Positions 50,846 through 60,396 are shown, counted from the stretch's first letter. The stretch: 64,000 nucleotides of DNA from Thermincola ferriacetica (GCF_001263415.1 NZ_LGTE01000016.1:1-64000); one strand, 5' to 3'. Program-made: numbers and translations. Notes: a model not told the origin generated them from the sequence alone.

Positions 50846-50880
50846 GGTAGTTCCAAAAATCTGTTGGAACTACCCCTTTT
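50846..50880 (-). terminator. Terminator of the DUF1992 gene
   Basis: GGTAGTTCCAA pairs with TTGGAACTACC across a 7-base loop. On the minus strand it is followed by TTTTTTG, just after the stop at 50883. It also separates this unit from the IS element. Confidence 0.8.
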
Positions 50881-50882
50881 CC

Positions 50883-51251
50883 TTAACCCAATTTATTATA
50901 AATTTTATCTTTGTAAATACCTAATGCAGAACCGCTGCCCTTTCTTTTTTCCATAAGAATGTTGAACCGCAATATTTTTGCATTTAATTCCCTTTTTAAC
51001 GACTTCCTGTCTTCTTCATCATAGCAACAGTCAACCAGCGTCTGCAAAGAAATAATTTCCTTTCTTAATTCCAGTTCTTCCGGCAGTACCCCGGCATTTT
51101 TCAGCAGGATGTAACCGGCCCTGAGCTCTGCTGGAACGTTGGATAAATCCTGGATTTTCAAAGGCTTGCCCTGTCCCGGCAGGTTTTCCAGTTCACCGTT
51201 TTTTATTGCTTGCAAGATTTTCTCTTCGGCAATCACGGCAACAACATCCAT
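50883..51251 (-). CDS. DUF1992 (DnaJ-C28-like) family protein
   Basis: The 122-residue protein starts with IAEEKILQAIKNGELENLPG and continues GQGKPLKIQDLSNVPAELRA, which matches the DUF1992 family. No J-domain is present. The biochemical role is not known. It follows the CMD-like gene by 11 bases on the same strand and has its own terminator. Confidence 0.88.
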   Translation of the reverse strand: MDVVAVIAEEKILQAIKNGELENLPGQGKPLKIQDLSNVPAELRAGYILLKNAGVLPEELELRKEIISLQTLVDCCYDEEDRKSLKRELNAKILRFNILMEKRKGSGSALGIYKDKIYNKLG

Positions 51252-51262
51252 TGTCTTTCTCC

Positions 51263-51559
51263 CTACTTTTCAAAAGCGGCCATAGAAGTAACCAGCGTAG
51301 AGTTTGCTTTGGTGAAATAAGTGATCCGCAAAACCTCGGCAATTTGTTCGTCAGTTACTCCCATTTGCCGCAGAATATTTGATATGGACTTTACCCCCTC
51401 GTCAGCTCCCATAGCTGCGTCGACGGCCAACGAAATCATCAGCTTGGTTTTCATATCCAGGCTGCTATCGGAATAAACCAGCTCCTGCAGCCCCTTCATC
51501 AGTTCATAAAACTTTTCATCCCTGTCTTTAATAGCAGCAATAAAGGGCAGTACATTCAT
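51263..51559 (-). CDS. Carboxymuconolactone decarboxylase family protein lacking the Cys pair
   Basis: The 98-residue protein has the CMD core (KTKLMISLAVDAAMGADEGV; MGVTDEQIAEVLRIT). In place of the usual redox Cys pair it has no Cys at all. It therefore cannot be an AhpD-type thiol enzyme and may have a structural or other role. It probably forms one transcript with the DUF1992 gene. Confidence 0.8.
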   Translation of the reverse strand: MNVLPFIAAIKDRDEKFYELMKGLQELVYSDSSLDMKTKLMISLAVDAAMGADEGVKSISNILRQMGVTDEQIAEVLRITYFTKANSTLVTSMAAFEK

Positions 51560-51781
51560 CCAAAATCAATCCTCCTCAGTCAACTTTTTTACCTGATTCT
51601 TATTCTCTGACCATTGAAAAATTTCCTGCTATGATAATCCCAATTACAAAATATAACCGTAAACCATCAAATTCATAAGTATTTCGGCAAAATTTTTACG
51701 CCGTGTCATTCTTTTTTCGCTATAACTTTTTTGCCAAAATACGTTACAATAACAGGGAGTCCTTATCCGGAGGGAATGCAG

Positions 51782-52468
51782 ATGGCTTCCGAAATAAAGT
51801 ACAGGCAAAGCGTAACGAAAAGCGACATTGTCAGATTTGTTTATGACAGTCTTCTTAAAAACGGCTGGCAAACCACCTTCGAGTACACCAAATACTCACC
51901 CAGATTGTTTTATGAAAAACCCCTTGCCATTCCTGAGGTAAGCCGTATAGACTTCGCCAAATATACTTATTACTGCTTTTTATTGTCCCATAACTTTGTG
52001 GAAAAGGACGAGGCCGCCAGATATAAAGCATGCGGGGTAAGCATTTATTGTTCTGTGGTGCTGTACTGGCTTTTGGTCCAATACGGGGTAGTCAGCGAAA
52101 AAAGGCTGAAGTTTTGCCAGGGATACTTTAAGTACCAAACACGGGCAGACACCCCGCCGCAAAGCCGCTACCGGGTGGATATACACGCCTGGCTTTGTTA
52201 TGACGGTTCTGTAATTGATATAACTATTTGGCAGCAACAGGAAGGGTTTGACTTTTTAAAAAAAGGGTTCGAAATCCCGGTAATTATGGGAAAAATCCCC
52301 GCCGGATTAAGCCTTTTTGGCTATGAGGAAGAAAAAAGCCTGGCCAAGGAATATGCCCGGCGGTTCGCGAAAGAATCGGAGTTGACCTTTTCCGAATGGA
52401 TAAACTACCATAAAATGCAGGCAGACTTCCTCTTTGATGTCCGGGCGCAGGAAACAGGCCCAAGTTAG
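51782..52468 (+). CDS. Unrecognised protein, possible transglutaminase-fold cysteine enzyme
   Basis: The 228-residue protein shows Cys 84 or Cys 90 at the start of a helix (KACGVSIYCSVVLYWLL), then VDIHAWLCYDGSVIDIT with His 135 and Asp 146. That order and spacing resembles the Cys-His-Asp triad of transglutaminase-like and lasso-peptide B2-like proteins, which is an inference. I chose ATG 51782 because GGAGGG lies 7 bases upstream; the frame opens 17 codons earlier. No neighbour explains its job. Its 3' end overlaps the convergent DedA gene by 4 bases. Confidence 0.6.
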   Translation: MASEIKYRQSVTKSDIVRFVYDSLLKNGWQTTFEYTKYSPRLFYEKPLAIPEVSRIDFAKYTYYCFLLSHNFVEKDEAARYKACGVSIYCSVVLYWLLVQYGVVSEKRLKFCQGYFKYQTRADTPPQSRYRVDIHAWLCYDGSVIDITIWQQQEGFDFLKKGFEIPVIMGKIPAGLSLFGYEEEKSLAKEYARRFAKESELTFSEWINYHKMQADFLFDVRAQETGPS

Positions 52469-53061
52469 GCTTCTGTCCGTGACCAACCATAAACTATAAG
52501 AAACACCAGTACAGCGACGAATAACCAAATTGTATACCTGTGCAGCAAAGGATCGAGCGCCCTCCAGTGCTCACCCAGATAGGCGCCTAAATTGATGAAA
52601 ACTGTAGTCCACAGGGCAGCCCCAATGTAAGCCATTAACGCGAAACCCTGATAGGGCAGACGGGTAATTCCCGCCGAATAAGCCGTAATTTGCCGTAAGC
52701 CGGGTACAAAATAACCGATAGCCAGTGTCCATTTCCCATATTTTTTAAACCACTTTTCCGTTTTGGCCAGTCTTTCAGGAGTGATACCGACCCTTTTACC
52801 ATATTTTCTTATAATAGGCGTTCCTAACCGCCGGCCGATCAGATAAGCTGCTGTCATGCCTGATGTTGTGCCAAGAAATGCAAAAACAATACTCCATCCC
52901 AAGCTAAGATTTCCCCTGGAAACGAGAAAACCGATAAACACCATCGAAGTTTCCTCAGGAACAGGCAAAATGCCAAGCATGCCGACCATCAGCGCCAAAA
53001 AAACCGCATAGTATCCGTAAGTTTCGATAAAGGACAAAAATGTTTCTGCTGACAAATGCAA
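52465..53061 (-). CDS. DedA family membrane protein
   Basis: The 198-residue protein has five or six spans, with LPVPEETSMVFIGFLVSRG and GYFVPGLRQITAYSAGITR. These match the DedA/VTT family, which moves phospholipid or undecaprenyl phosphate. The terminal four bases overlap the convergent gene. It is next to the bactofilin-like gene of the ECF operon. Confidence 0.88.
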   Translation of the reverse strand: MHLSAETFLSFIETYGYYAVFLALMVGMLGILPVPEETSMVFIGFLVSRGNLSLGWSIVFAFLGTTSGMTAAYLIGRRLGTPIIRKYGKRVGITPERLAKTEKWFKKYGKWTLAIGYFVPGLRQITAYSAGITRLPYQGFALMAYIGAALWTTVFINLGAYLGEHWRALDPLLHRYTIWLFVAVLVFLIVYGWSRTEA

Positions 53062-53103
53062 TCCTCCCAGCTAAAACAGCATATAGCTTTTGTGCCGTAC
53101 AAT

Positions 53104-53946
53104 TTAATCGGCGGCTTTTTTCTTAAACAATATCTGAATGGTTGCACCCAAAGCAAAAATAATTACAATTACGGCCCATATAGGCCCTACTATGGGTAAG
53201 TTAAGCATGGCCACAAGCAAGAGACTCCCTATAGCAGTGATGATTAACGGTGATTGCAAGGAAGAGTCCAACCCTTTTTTAAATAGCTCGCCAAAAACCA
53301 AACTCATACCGGTATAGCCAATAATTATCAAAACAATAAGCAGAAGCAGTATGGATACGGCCAGGGGAATACCCCAGAGTAATTTCGTTAAAACCGCAAT
53401 CAATAAACCAAAGCAGATTAATCCTAGTATCCCCAAAATAGCCGACTTGAACATTGCCCCTTTTAACTTGGCCGCTGAATTTTCAGCAGCGGCAGGGGCC
53501 ACAAGAATTACAATTAAAGCCGCCAGAATAAGGCTCCCGCTTAACACCAGTTTGATTAATTCAATACCGGCAAAAGTAACCAATCCCAACATAAATGAAT
53601 TAACTGTAGCGTTAGAAGTGCTGATATTAAAAACACCTTTACCTACTTGGGCGCCGGGCTCCTGCTTAATATCCCCACCTATAACAAAGACACGGTCAGC
53701 CACTTTGGCACTGCTTTTAAGCGTTAAACTGCCCTTAATAACTATTACTTCATCATTAACTTGGCCGGCAATTATACCGTCTTTACCCACCAATAAAACA
53801 TTTTTTACAATTTGCCCTTCGGGCACGAGGGTTTCCTGATATGCGACGATCTTTTGGCCTAAACCGGGCCCGGCAGCAAATACGGCAACAGGCAGGGAAA
53901 ATAATAAACCTACTAATAATACTATTATCACAATAGTTTTATTCAT
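53104..53946 (-). CDS. Bactofilin-like secreted domain with membrane spans
   Basis: The 280-residue protein has a signal peptide (LLVGLLFSLPVAVFAAG) and a small beta-repeat stretch (residues 45-105) of bactofilin-like type (VLLVGKDGIIAGQVNDEVIV). Several spans follow at residues 115-275. It overlaps the anti-sigma gene by 8 bases and lies in an ECF operon. It is likely an envelope-stress effector, but its exact action is unknown. Confidence 0.75.
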   Translation of the reverse strand: MNKTIVIIVLLVGLLFSLPVAVFAAGPGLGQKIVAYQETLVPEGQIVKNVLLVGKDGIIAGQVNDEVIVIKGSLTLKSSAKVADRVFVIGGDIKQEPGAQVGKGVFNISTSNATVNSFMLGLVTFAGIELIKLVLSGSLILAALIVILVAPAAAENSAAKLKGAMFKSAILGILGLICFGLLIAVLTKLLWGIPLAVSILLLLIVLIIIGYTGMSLVFGELFKKGLDSSLQSPLIITAIGSLLLVAMLNLPIVGPIWAVIVIIFALGATIQILFKKKAAD

Positions 53947-54460
53947 GAAGCGGACCTCCCAAATTTGAATCCTTCAGGATCTTGCGCAATATCCAAAAGG
54001 TAAATATAAAACCCAGAAACAAGGTCAAAGTAATCGACCAGTCCTGACTTCCCATAGGTGACCTGGCAGAAACCCTTACCATGAGCATCGTTACTTCAAA
54101 TATATTCCTGAAAAAGGCCCTTATCAAACCCAGCAGCGCCTGCCCCAAAGGTGAAAGGGAAACCAAAGCTGCTATCCCGGCCGTCAAGACGGCGAATATT
54201 CCAAGCATCGCGTTAAAGACATAATATGATTGAACAGCTTCTTTCCGGTTAATTGAGGCCATTACCAAAGCCGATAAATCTGTTTTCAGCAAGGGCAGGT
54301 CCATATTTTGTACCAGGCTGATGGTACCGGCCAACCGGGCTTTTTCGGCCATACAGGCCGGGCATTGTGCCAAATGCCCATTAATAATTTCCTCCAAATC
54401 ACCGGACAGTTCTTTGTCTAAATAAGCTGACAGGTGCTTTTTTACATCGTCACAGGTCAT
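53939..54460 (-). CDS. Anti-sigma factor with zinc-finger HC2 domain
   Basis: The 173-residue protein has a zf-HC2 domain at the N-terminus (HLSAYLDKELSG ... HLAQCPACMAEKA: zinc-ligand His-x3-Cys-x2-Cys). One or two membrane spans follow (near 85-130). Its start overlaps the sigma-factor gene by 4 bases. It presumably holds the ECF factor inactive at the membrane. Confidence 0.88.
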   Translation of the reverse strand: MTCDDVKKHLSAYLDKELSGDLEEIINGHLAQCPACMAEKARLAGTISLVQNMDLPLLKTDLSALVMASINRKEAVQSYYVFNAMLGIFAVLTAGIAALVSLSPLGQALLGLIRAFFRNIFEVTMLMVRVSARSPMGSQDWSITLTLFLGFIFTFWILRKILKDSNLGGPLHE

Positions 54461-55029
54461 CGTTTGTTTCCCCCTTCACCTGCAGGTGGTTGCAGAAGGC
54501 CTGCTAACATTGTTCTGGCCTGATGTATTCTCGATTTTACCGTTCCCGTTGGAATGTTGAGAATTTCGGCTATTTCCTTATAAGAATATCCCTGTAAGTC
54601 ACGCAGTACTAAAGTTACTCTATATTCCACAGGAAGTTTCAACAGCGCCTTATGAACATCCTGTTTAGTTTCCAGCGCCAAATATTCATCTTCTGAACTC
54701 AGGCCGCTCATTTCCCGCCCTTCGCATGCATCCAGTGGTACTATTGCCTTTTTGTTATTTGCCTGTATCTTTTTCAGGCAAAAATTCGTAATTATTCTGC
54801 CCAGCCAGGTAGGAAATGCCTCCGCACGCCGGAGACTTTTAATTTGGTAGTATACGGTTATGAATGCCTCCTGGACTATATCTTCTGCGTCACGGTCATG
54901 GCCAACAATTCCGTAAGCTATTTTAAAAGCGTATTGCTGATAGTTCTTGACCACCTGTTCAAAAGCACCTTTTGAACCCTGTTTACATTTTTGGATTAAT
55001 TCTACGTCTGATATTTCCACCAGGGCCAT
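54457..55029 (-). CDS. ECF RNA polymerase sigma factor, SigW-like
   Basis: The 190-residue sigma-70 family protein has region 2 (AFKIAYGIVGHDRDAEDIVQ) and region 4 (GYSKEIAEILNIPTGTVKSR, written without one residue here as GYSYKEIAEILN). The anti-sigma gene overlaps by 4 bases. AAGGTGGG lies almost at the ATG, so the exact start is uncertain. The unit sigma, anti-sigma and bactofilin-like protein suggests an envelope-stress response. Confidence 0.88.
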   Translation of the reverse strand: MALVEISDVELIQKCKQGSKGAFEQVVKNYQQYAFKIAYGIVGHDRDAEDIVQEAFITVYYQIKSLRRAEAFPTWLGRIITNFCLKKIQANNKKAIVPLDACEGREMSGLSSEDEYLALETKQDVHKALLKLPVEYRVTLVLRDLQGYSYKEIAEILNIPTGTVKSRIHQARTMLAGLLQPPAGEGGNKR

Positions 55030-55093
55030 CCCACCTTAAAACAGGCCTCTATGAGAACCTATTTCTATTCCGGAATCCATTCATCCTTATCTG

Positions 55094-56695
55094 TTAACCA
55101 TAACTGCGTTTAAACCTTTTTAATAAAATACCAAACACAATATCGACCTCTTCCATTTTCAACAGTTTGGCCAAGCCAAAATATACACCCGCAGCAATAC
55201 TAACTACCGTTAAAACCTCTGCTAACTGGACCAATTTTCTTTGGACCGAAACCGTAACTTCGAAATAACTTGCAATGAAATAAGCTGTGAGCCCCATTAT
55301 TGCAGCAGCAACCAGGGTTTTCAGTGCTGAAATAAGGATTTTTCTGATACCCAAAGGTCCAATCTTCCGTCTTAATAAAAATAAAAGCGCGGTCATATCA
55401 ACAAAACCTGTTAAAGAATAAGCCAAGGCCAGCCCCCGGGCTCCTAAATATACTATTAATAAGTGGCTTAATATATAATTTCCCGTTATAGTCAAGAGTC
55501 CTAATTTCAAAGGTGTTTTTGTATCATGGAGCGCATAGAAACCACGAATAATAATAAATACCGCCGACTGAGCAAAGAGGCCGATGGCATAATAAATCAG
55601 GACAGATGCCGTAGCCACTGTATCATTATGTTGAAATTTCCCCTGTTCGAAGAGTAACCGAATAATGGGCATTCCCAAAACCATCATGCCAACGGCGGCG
55701 GGTATAGTGATAAAAGCTATAGTCCGTATTCCCAAAGAGAAGGTCTTTTTATAATCGTCCATGCGCTTAGTAGCAACATAGGCCGTAAGGGTTGGAAATA
55801 TAGCCATACTAATGGAATAAGCAAAAATCCCGAGCGGTACAAGCATTATCCGGTTGGCCATCCTGAGAGCGGTAATACTTCCCGACGACAGGCCGGAAGC
55901 CAGGTTTTGATTAATCAGCAAATTGATCTGACTTACCGCCAAACCCAATACAGTGGGTATCATTAGCAAACCTATCTTTTTTACCCCAGGATGCCTTAAT
56001 TTTAAAACCGGCCGGTATTTCATTTTACGCATTCGTTTTAGAGAAGGAAATTGAATTAAAAAGTTTCCAATTACACCTACAATAACTCCTATGGAAAATC
56101 CGGCAATACCCAAATGCGGCCCCAGTAATACACCCATGGCGATGATACCCACATTATAAACAACAGATCCAATGGCCGGGTAGGTAAAATCATTGTAAGA
56201 ATTCAGAATCCCCATCATCAAGCCGTTTAGACCCGTAAAAAGTACAGCCGGAAACATAATCCGGGTCAGTTTAATAGTCAAATCCAACTTCGCACCTTGA
56301 AACTTACTGGCTACAAGAGGGATTAAAAAGGGAGTAAAGTACTCTCCAAAAATGATACCAATCGTTAGGCCTATGACCGCAATGTTGATTACTGTGCTGG
56401 CCACTTCCCAGCCTTCGTCCTCTTTGTCCTGAGCCAAATAGCTTGAAAACACCGGAATAAAGGCCGAGCTAAGAGCCCCTCCTACCAGTAGGTTATATAG
56501 TAAATCGGGAATTGAAAAAGCAGCAATATAGGCATCTGTGATATAGGTCCGGCCAAATTGGCTGGTCATGGCCTGGTCCCGTACAAAACCGAGAATACGG
56601 GACAAAAACATGGCAATCATAATAACTCCGGCAGCCTTGGCTACCCCTTTGTTACTGTCCACCTTTTTCGCCGTTGCTTCACTATTTGTTACCAC
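55094..56695 (-). CDS. murJ: Lipid II flippase MurJ
   Basis: The 533-residue MVF/MviN protein has about 14 spans and the family segments FLSRILGFVRDQAMTSQFG and LLVGGALSSAFIPVFSSYL. MurJ flips lipid II to the outer face for cell-wall synthesis. It lies downstream of the DedA and PAP2 genes on the same strand with 110 bases between. The gene is intact. Confidence 0.93.
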   Translation of the reverse strand: MVTNSEATAKKVDSNKGVAKAAGVIMIAMFLSRILGFVRDQAMTSQFGRTYITDAYIAAFSIPDLLYNLLVGGALSSAFIPVFSSYLAQDKEDEGWEVASTVINIAVIGLTIGIIFGEYFTPFLIPLVASKFQGAKLDLTIKLTRIMFPAVLFTGLNGLMMGILNSYNDFTYPAIGSVVYNVGIIAMGVLLGPHLGIAGFSIGVIVGVIGNFLIQFPSLKRMRKMKYRPVLKLRHPGVKKIGLLMIPTVLGLAVSQINLLINQNLASGLSSGSITALRMANRIMLVPLGIFAYSISMAIFPTLTAYVATKRMDDYKKTFSLGIRTIAFITIPAAVGMMVLGMPIIRLLFEQGKFQHNDTVATASVLIYYAIGLFAQSAVFIIIRGFYALHDTKTPLKLGLLTITGNYILSHLLIVYLGARGLALAYSLTGFVDMTALLFLLRRKIGPLGIRKILISALKTLVAAAIMGLTAYFIASYFEVTVSVQRKLVQLAEVLTVVSIAAGVYFGLAKLLKMEEVDIVFGILLKRFKRSYG

Positions 56696-56805
56696 TGGTG
56701 AAACCTCTTTTTATAATTAATTTTTTCAAATAAAATATAATTTTATTTTTTGGGCTTTATCCGTCCATATGCCGTTAGGGGACCCCGATCTTTACTATGC
56801 TGCAT

Positions 56806-57450
56806 TTATTTAGAATAACTGCTTTTTGTCTTAATAAAATTAATTATTACCGGTAATATAGAAACGAAAATGATAGCCATTATAACTATTGTAAAATTAT
56901 TTCGTACTACCGGGATATTACCAAATAGGTATCCGCCGAACAGCAAAACTGATACCCAGGCAACTGCTCCTATGATGTTATAAGATAAAAAACGCCCGTA
57001 ATTCATGCTCCCTATCCCGGCAACAAAAGGAGCATAAGTCCGGATTACCGGTATAAATCTAGCCAAGATAATAGTTTTGCCACCATGTTTTTCGTAGAAT
57101 TGATGCGCATGTTCTAAGTGTTCCTTGTTTAGCAACCTGCCATTCTCTTTATGAAATACTTTCGGCCCGATAAAATGACCAACTTGATAATTCGAAGTGT
57201 CTCCTAAAATTGCCGCAAGACAGAGAAGAATATATAACCATTCCAGCTTCAGAGCCCGGTGGGCTGCCAAAGCACCTGCAACAAAAAGCAACGAATCACC
57301 GGGAAGAAAAGGTGTGATAACTATACCTGTTTCCAAAAAGACAATCAGAAAAAGGAATAAATAAGTCCAGGTACCATAATTTTTAATAACTAACACTAAA
57401 TTTTTATCAAGCTTTAAAAAAAATTCTATCACATTCATCATCAGTTCCAT
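56806..57450 (-). CDS. DedA family membrane protein (second copy)
   Basis: The 214-residue protein has TPFLPGDSLLFVAGALAA and ARFIPVIRTYAPFVAGIGS, as in DedA proteins. I chose ATG 57450 because GGAGGAG lies upstream. It overlaps the PAP2 gene by 44 bases, so both are coupled. In this lipid operon it may move undecaprenyl phosphate or another phospholipid. Confidence 0.9.
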   Translation of the reverse strand: MELMMNVIEFFLKLDKNLVLVIKNYGTWTYLFLFLIVFLETGIVITPFLPGDSLLFVAGALAAHRALKLEWLYILLCLAAILGDTSNYQVGHFIGPKVFHKENGRLLNKEHLEHAHQFYEKHGGKTIILARFIPVIRTYAPFVAGIGSMNYGRFLSYNIIGAVAWVSVLLFGGYLFGNIPVVRNNFTIVIMAIIFVSILPVIINFIKTKSSYSK

Positions 57451-58246
57451 AGCTCCTCCATAAAAAAATTTTTGATTTCCCTTCAACCCAAACAACAGCT
57501 ATGTTTACAACAATTAACGCTACCACTATACCTCCCAGCACATCATTCAGCCAATGGATACCCAAATATATTGTTGAAAAAATTATTACAAGAGAGCTGA
57601 ATACAGCAACCCGAGCCATCCTTTTGTAACCAGAATGAATGCTTAACAAAGCCAGGGAAGCGGAAAGGGAAGTGTGTAAACTCGGAAAACAATTATTCAA
57701 ACCACTTAAAGCCCTGTATTGTACATTAAAAGCGGGATAAACCTCAGTTATCAAGAGATGTACTCCTTTATTTGTATACCAGACTTCATTTACGGGAAAG
57801 AATAAATAAAATGGGAGAGCAATAGCATAGTTTAAAATAAAAGTCAACAAAAGCTCCTTCATCAAGAATTGGTCATTGTGCCTGTTAAACACAGCCATAG
57901 CAACCCAGACTAATGCAGGAAATACAAAAACATAAAAATAACTGGTAATATATGTTAGCAGAGTACTGTGAAATGTTCTCTGAATAAACTGGGTTATATT
58001 CCCTTCATACCGGTATATTGCAGGAGTCAGATCCCACCTGATCAAGGGATTTATGATATTTTCAAAGTTCAACTCAATAAGGTCAATGCCTATAACCATT
58101 AGCATAATAACTAAATAAAAAACAAAGGTTTTGCTTGAAAACATTTTTCGGAGAACGGGAATTGGATTGCCTTCAAATAACAAACATAAAACCACGAGGG
58201 TAACTATAAATGTAAGCGCCATCTGCCCTGCCCCGTTGTACATCAA
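57407..58246 (-). CDS. PAP2 superfamily membrane phosphatase, Aur1/PAP2_3-like
   Basis: The 279-residue protein has about six spans and the PAP2 motifs FPSLHTSLSASLALLS and STIYLGIHWLNDVLGG with the catalytic His residues. The first motif KxxxxxxRP is not clear, as is usual in the PAP2_3 group. It lies 19 bases after the UgtP-like gene. It may release phosphate from, or transfer head groups to, membrane lipid. Confidence 0.82.
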   Translation of the reverse strand: MMYNGAGQMALTFIVTLVVLCLLFEGNPIPVLRKMFSSKTFVFYLVIMLMVIGIDLIELNFENIINPLIRWDLTPAIYRYEGNITQFIQRTFHSTLLTYITSYFYVFVFPALVWVAMAVFNRHNDQFLMKELLLTFILNYAIALPFYLFFPVNEVWYTNKGVHLLITEVYPAFNVQYRALSGLNNCFPSLHTSLSASLALLSIHSGYKRMARVAVFSSLVIIFSTIYLGIHWLNDVLGGIVVALIVVNIAVVWVEGKSKIFLWRSYGTDDECDRIFFKA

Positions 58247-58265
58247 AAAGCCTCCTAAAATAAAG

Positions 58266-59399
58266 TTAACCTTGAATCAAAGAAAACTTTAAAAACACTT
58301 CGCTTTTTAATTGATCGATTAGATCTCTTGCAGCGTAGGGCCTGCCAAGCGCAAAAGCCGAATCTTTTATTTGTTTTAGCCGGATTTCGTTTGACGTCAG
58401 TTCTTTGAGCTGGGGAATTAAATGTTGAATTTTTCTCAACTTGATCGCAGCACCGTTATTGAGTAGAAAATCCGCATTTCTTTCCTCCTGGCCCGGTAAA
58501 AAGTTAATCATTATCATGGGCAACCCTACAGCTAAAACTTCAGCGGCAGTAAGTCCACCCGGTTTAGTAACAATAACATCGGATGCCGCCATGATTAACG
58601 ACATGTTTTCAACATAGCCAAACACCTTGACTTTGTTTTTACCGGTGACCTGCCGGAGTTTCATCTGTAATTTTTCATTTTTACCTGTTACTGTAACTAT
58701 CTGCAAATCAAGCCCGGAATCGGCTAAAGTCTTGACTATAAGCTCGATCTTTCCTAATCCCAGACCGCCACCCATCACCAAAACTGTTGTTTTGTTTTCC
58801 AAACCGAGCCTATTACGTGCTTCTGTCTTACTTGGCTGTTCAATAAACTGTCGCCGGATCGGAATTCCGGTTGGAATAATCCTTTCTTCGGGAATATCAA
58901 ATTGCATAATTTCGTATTTTAAGCTATCGGCAGGAATCACATATTTGTCTATATTTTTGTGAATCCAAAAGGGATGTATTGTAAAATCTGTTATGACTGC
59001 TATTAAAGGCGCCTGACTGATTTTTCGGGCTTTAAGTTCAGATACAATCCCCGCAGAAAAAGGATGCGTACAGATTATTGCCTGCGGTTTAAATTCCTGA
59101 ATAAGCTCCGCCATCTTATTAATTGACCTGGTTCTAAGTATCAGTTGCCCTAAGTTTAAAAATTTAGTTCCTTCTTCTGCCTGTCCATATAAATAGCCCC
59201 AAATTTTAGGATTAAAATTCAGGCAGCCCATATAACCGGCCACCATAATTTTATTTAAAATGGGGTTAATATAAGCAATGGTATCGACCAGCTTTGTTTT
59301 GCACCTGGGATAACGGTATTCTATTTCCTGTATCAATGCTTGGGCTGCCTGATCATGTCCCGCCCCTATAGACACCGATAAAAATAAAACATTTTTCAT
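58266..59399 (-). CDS. Diacylglycerol glucosyltransferase-like (MGDG synthase/UgtP family)
   Basis: The 377-residue GT28-type enzyme has an N-terminal MGDG-synthase domain (LFLSVSIGAGHDQAAQALIQ) and a C-terminal nucleotide-sugar domain (VLVMGGGLGLGKIE, TKPGGLTAAEVLAVGLPMI). Such enzymes add sugars to diacylglycerol for glycolipids and lipoteichoic acid anchors. It heads a lipid operon with the PAP2 and DedA genes. Donor sugar is not shown. Confidence 0.88.
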   Translation of the reverse strand: MKNVLFLSVSIGAGHDQAAQALIQEIEYRYPRCKTKLVDTIAYINPILNKIMVAGYMGCLNFNPKIWGYLYGQAEEGTKFLNLGQLILRTRSINKMAELIQEFKPQAIICTHPFSAGIVSELKARKISQAPLIAVITDFTIHPFWIHKNIDKYVIPADSLKYEIMQFDIPEERIIPTGIPIRRQFIEQPSKTEARNRLGLENKTTVLVMGGGLGLGKIELIVKTLADSGLDLQIVTVTGKNEKLQMKLRQVTGKNKVKVFGYVENMSLIMAASDVIVTKPGGLTAAEVLAVGLPMIMINFLPGQEERNADFLLNNGAAIKLRKIQHLIPQLKELTSNEIRLKQIKDSAFALGRPYAARDLIDQLKSEVFLKFSLIQG

Positions 59400-59480
59400 G
59401 CTAACTTCACCTTAAAATACCTTTTATTCGTACAGATACAATAAAGGGTAAAAAAGTTCGTAACAATGCATTAAAAATTT

Positions 59481-59522
59481 AAAACCATGGATTGAAGTAA
59501 ACAACTCAAAAATCCATGGTTT
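59481..59522 (-). terminator. Terminator of the YfcE-type phosphodiesterase gene
   Basis: AAACCATGGATT pairs with AATCCATGGTTT across a loop of about 16 bases, followed on the minus strand by TAAATTTTTAAT. It ends the unit at 59556 and separates it from the UgtP-like gene. Confidence 0.75.
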
Positions 59523-59555
59523 CATTATGCCCTCTTTTTCAATGCGGGAGGCCTC

Positions 59556-60272
59556 TTATGCTATTCCCCGGCGAATCAACCCGGCAAACTCAGGGGGCAG
59601 ACCCGACTGTTCAATAGCTCTGGCTGTAGCTTCAAAATCATATGCTACTTTTCTGATCTCTACGGCAACGTCCTCCGCAAAGGAGATAATTACATAAGCA
59701 GCCTTTGGATCGCCATGTTTGGGTTTGCCGACACTTCCGGCGTTAATTATATGTTTTCCCTGAATTGTCAAATGAAAAGGTTTGTGGGTATGGCCGCAAA
59801 CGAGCACATCGGTATCTGCCTTTTCCATAAGTTCCTGCAAATAGTCTGCCGGCGTATCTTCATAAATATATTCATTCAACCGGTGCGGGCTGCCATGGAC
59901 AAGCAGAACTCTTCTCTCACCGGCAGTAAAACTTATTTCCGCCGGCAGATTTCTCAAAAATTCTTTGTTCTCTTCAGTTGTATGTTCTTTCGTCCACATG
60001 ATGGACTTTTCTCCTAAAGCCTGCGCCTTTTCATCCTTGTAATCACAACCACAGATAAAACGCATAAAACCTACTGCGTCATCGTAGTTCCCCATAACGG
60101 TAGATATCCGCTTTTCCCTGATCAGGTCAATTACTTCATTGGGGAAGGGACCGTATCCGACTAAATCACCGGTACAGTATATCTTATCCACCTTTTGACG
60201 GACAATATCCGCCAAAACCGCACGTAAAGCTTCTAAATTTGCATGAATGTCTGAAATTACCGCTACTCTCAC
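59556..60272 (-). CDS. Metallophosphoesterase, YfcE/MJ0936-like
   Basis: The 238-residue enzyme has all calcineurin-type motifs: SDIHANLEAL, GDLVGYGPFP, GNYDDAV, VHGSPH and CGHTHKP, with NAGSVGKPKHGDP near the end. The start is GTG at 60272 with GGAGGCA upstream. It hydrolyses a phosphodiester or phosphomonoester; the substrate is unknown. It lies 70 bases after the ACR3 gene on the same strand. Confidence 0.9.
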   Translation of the reverse strand: MRVAVISDIHANLEALRAVLADIVRQKVDKIYCTGDLVGYGPFPNEVIDLIREKRISTVMGNYDDAVGFMRFICGCDYKDEKAQALGEKSIMWTKEHTTEENKEFLRNLPAEISFTAGERRVLLVHGSPHRLNEYIYEDTPADYLQELMEKADTDVLVCGHTHKPFHLTIQGKHIINAGSVGKPKHGDPKAAYVIISFAEDVAVEIRKVAYDFEATARAIEQSGLPPEFAGLIRRGIA

Positions 60273-60340
60273 TTTATCTGCCTCCTGTTCTTCTGCCTGT
60301 AGTCGGCCAACAGTTAACGGCGCACAGCAACAACATTCCG

Positions 60341-60396
60341 AAGCTACGGGTTGCCGTTGTATCGGTGAAACAATCGTTGCTCCGAAGCTACCGAAC
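60341..60396. repeat. Degenerate dispersed repeat inside the end of the ACR3 gene
   Basis: CCGAAGCTAC occurs twice (60339 and 60381) and the sequence GTTGCTCCGAAGC resembles segment b (GTTGCTCCGAGG). It encodes the last residues of ACR3 ([13 protein letters not shown]), like the SEQRLLHYTA frame inside the repeat at 261-300. Confidence 0.65.
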
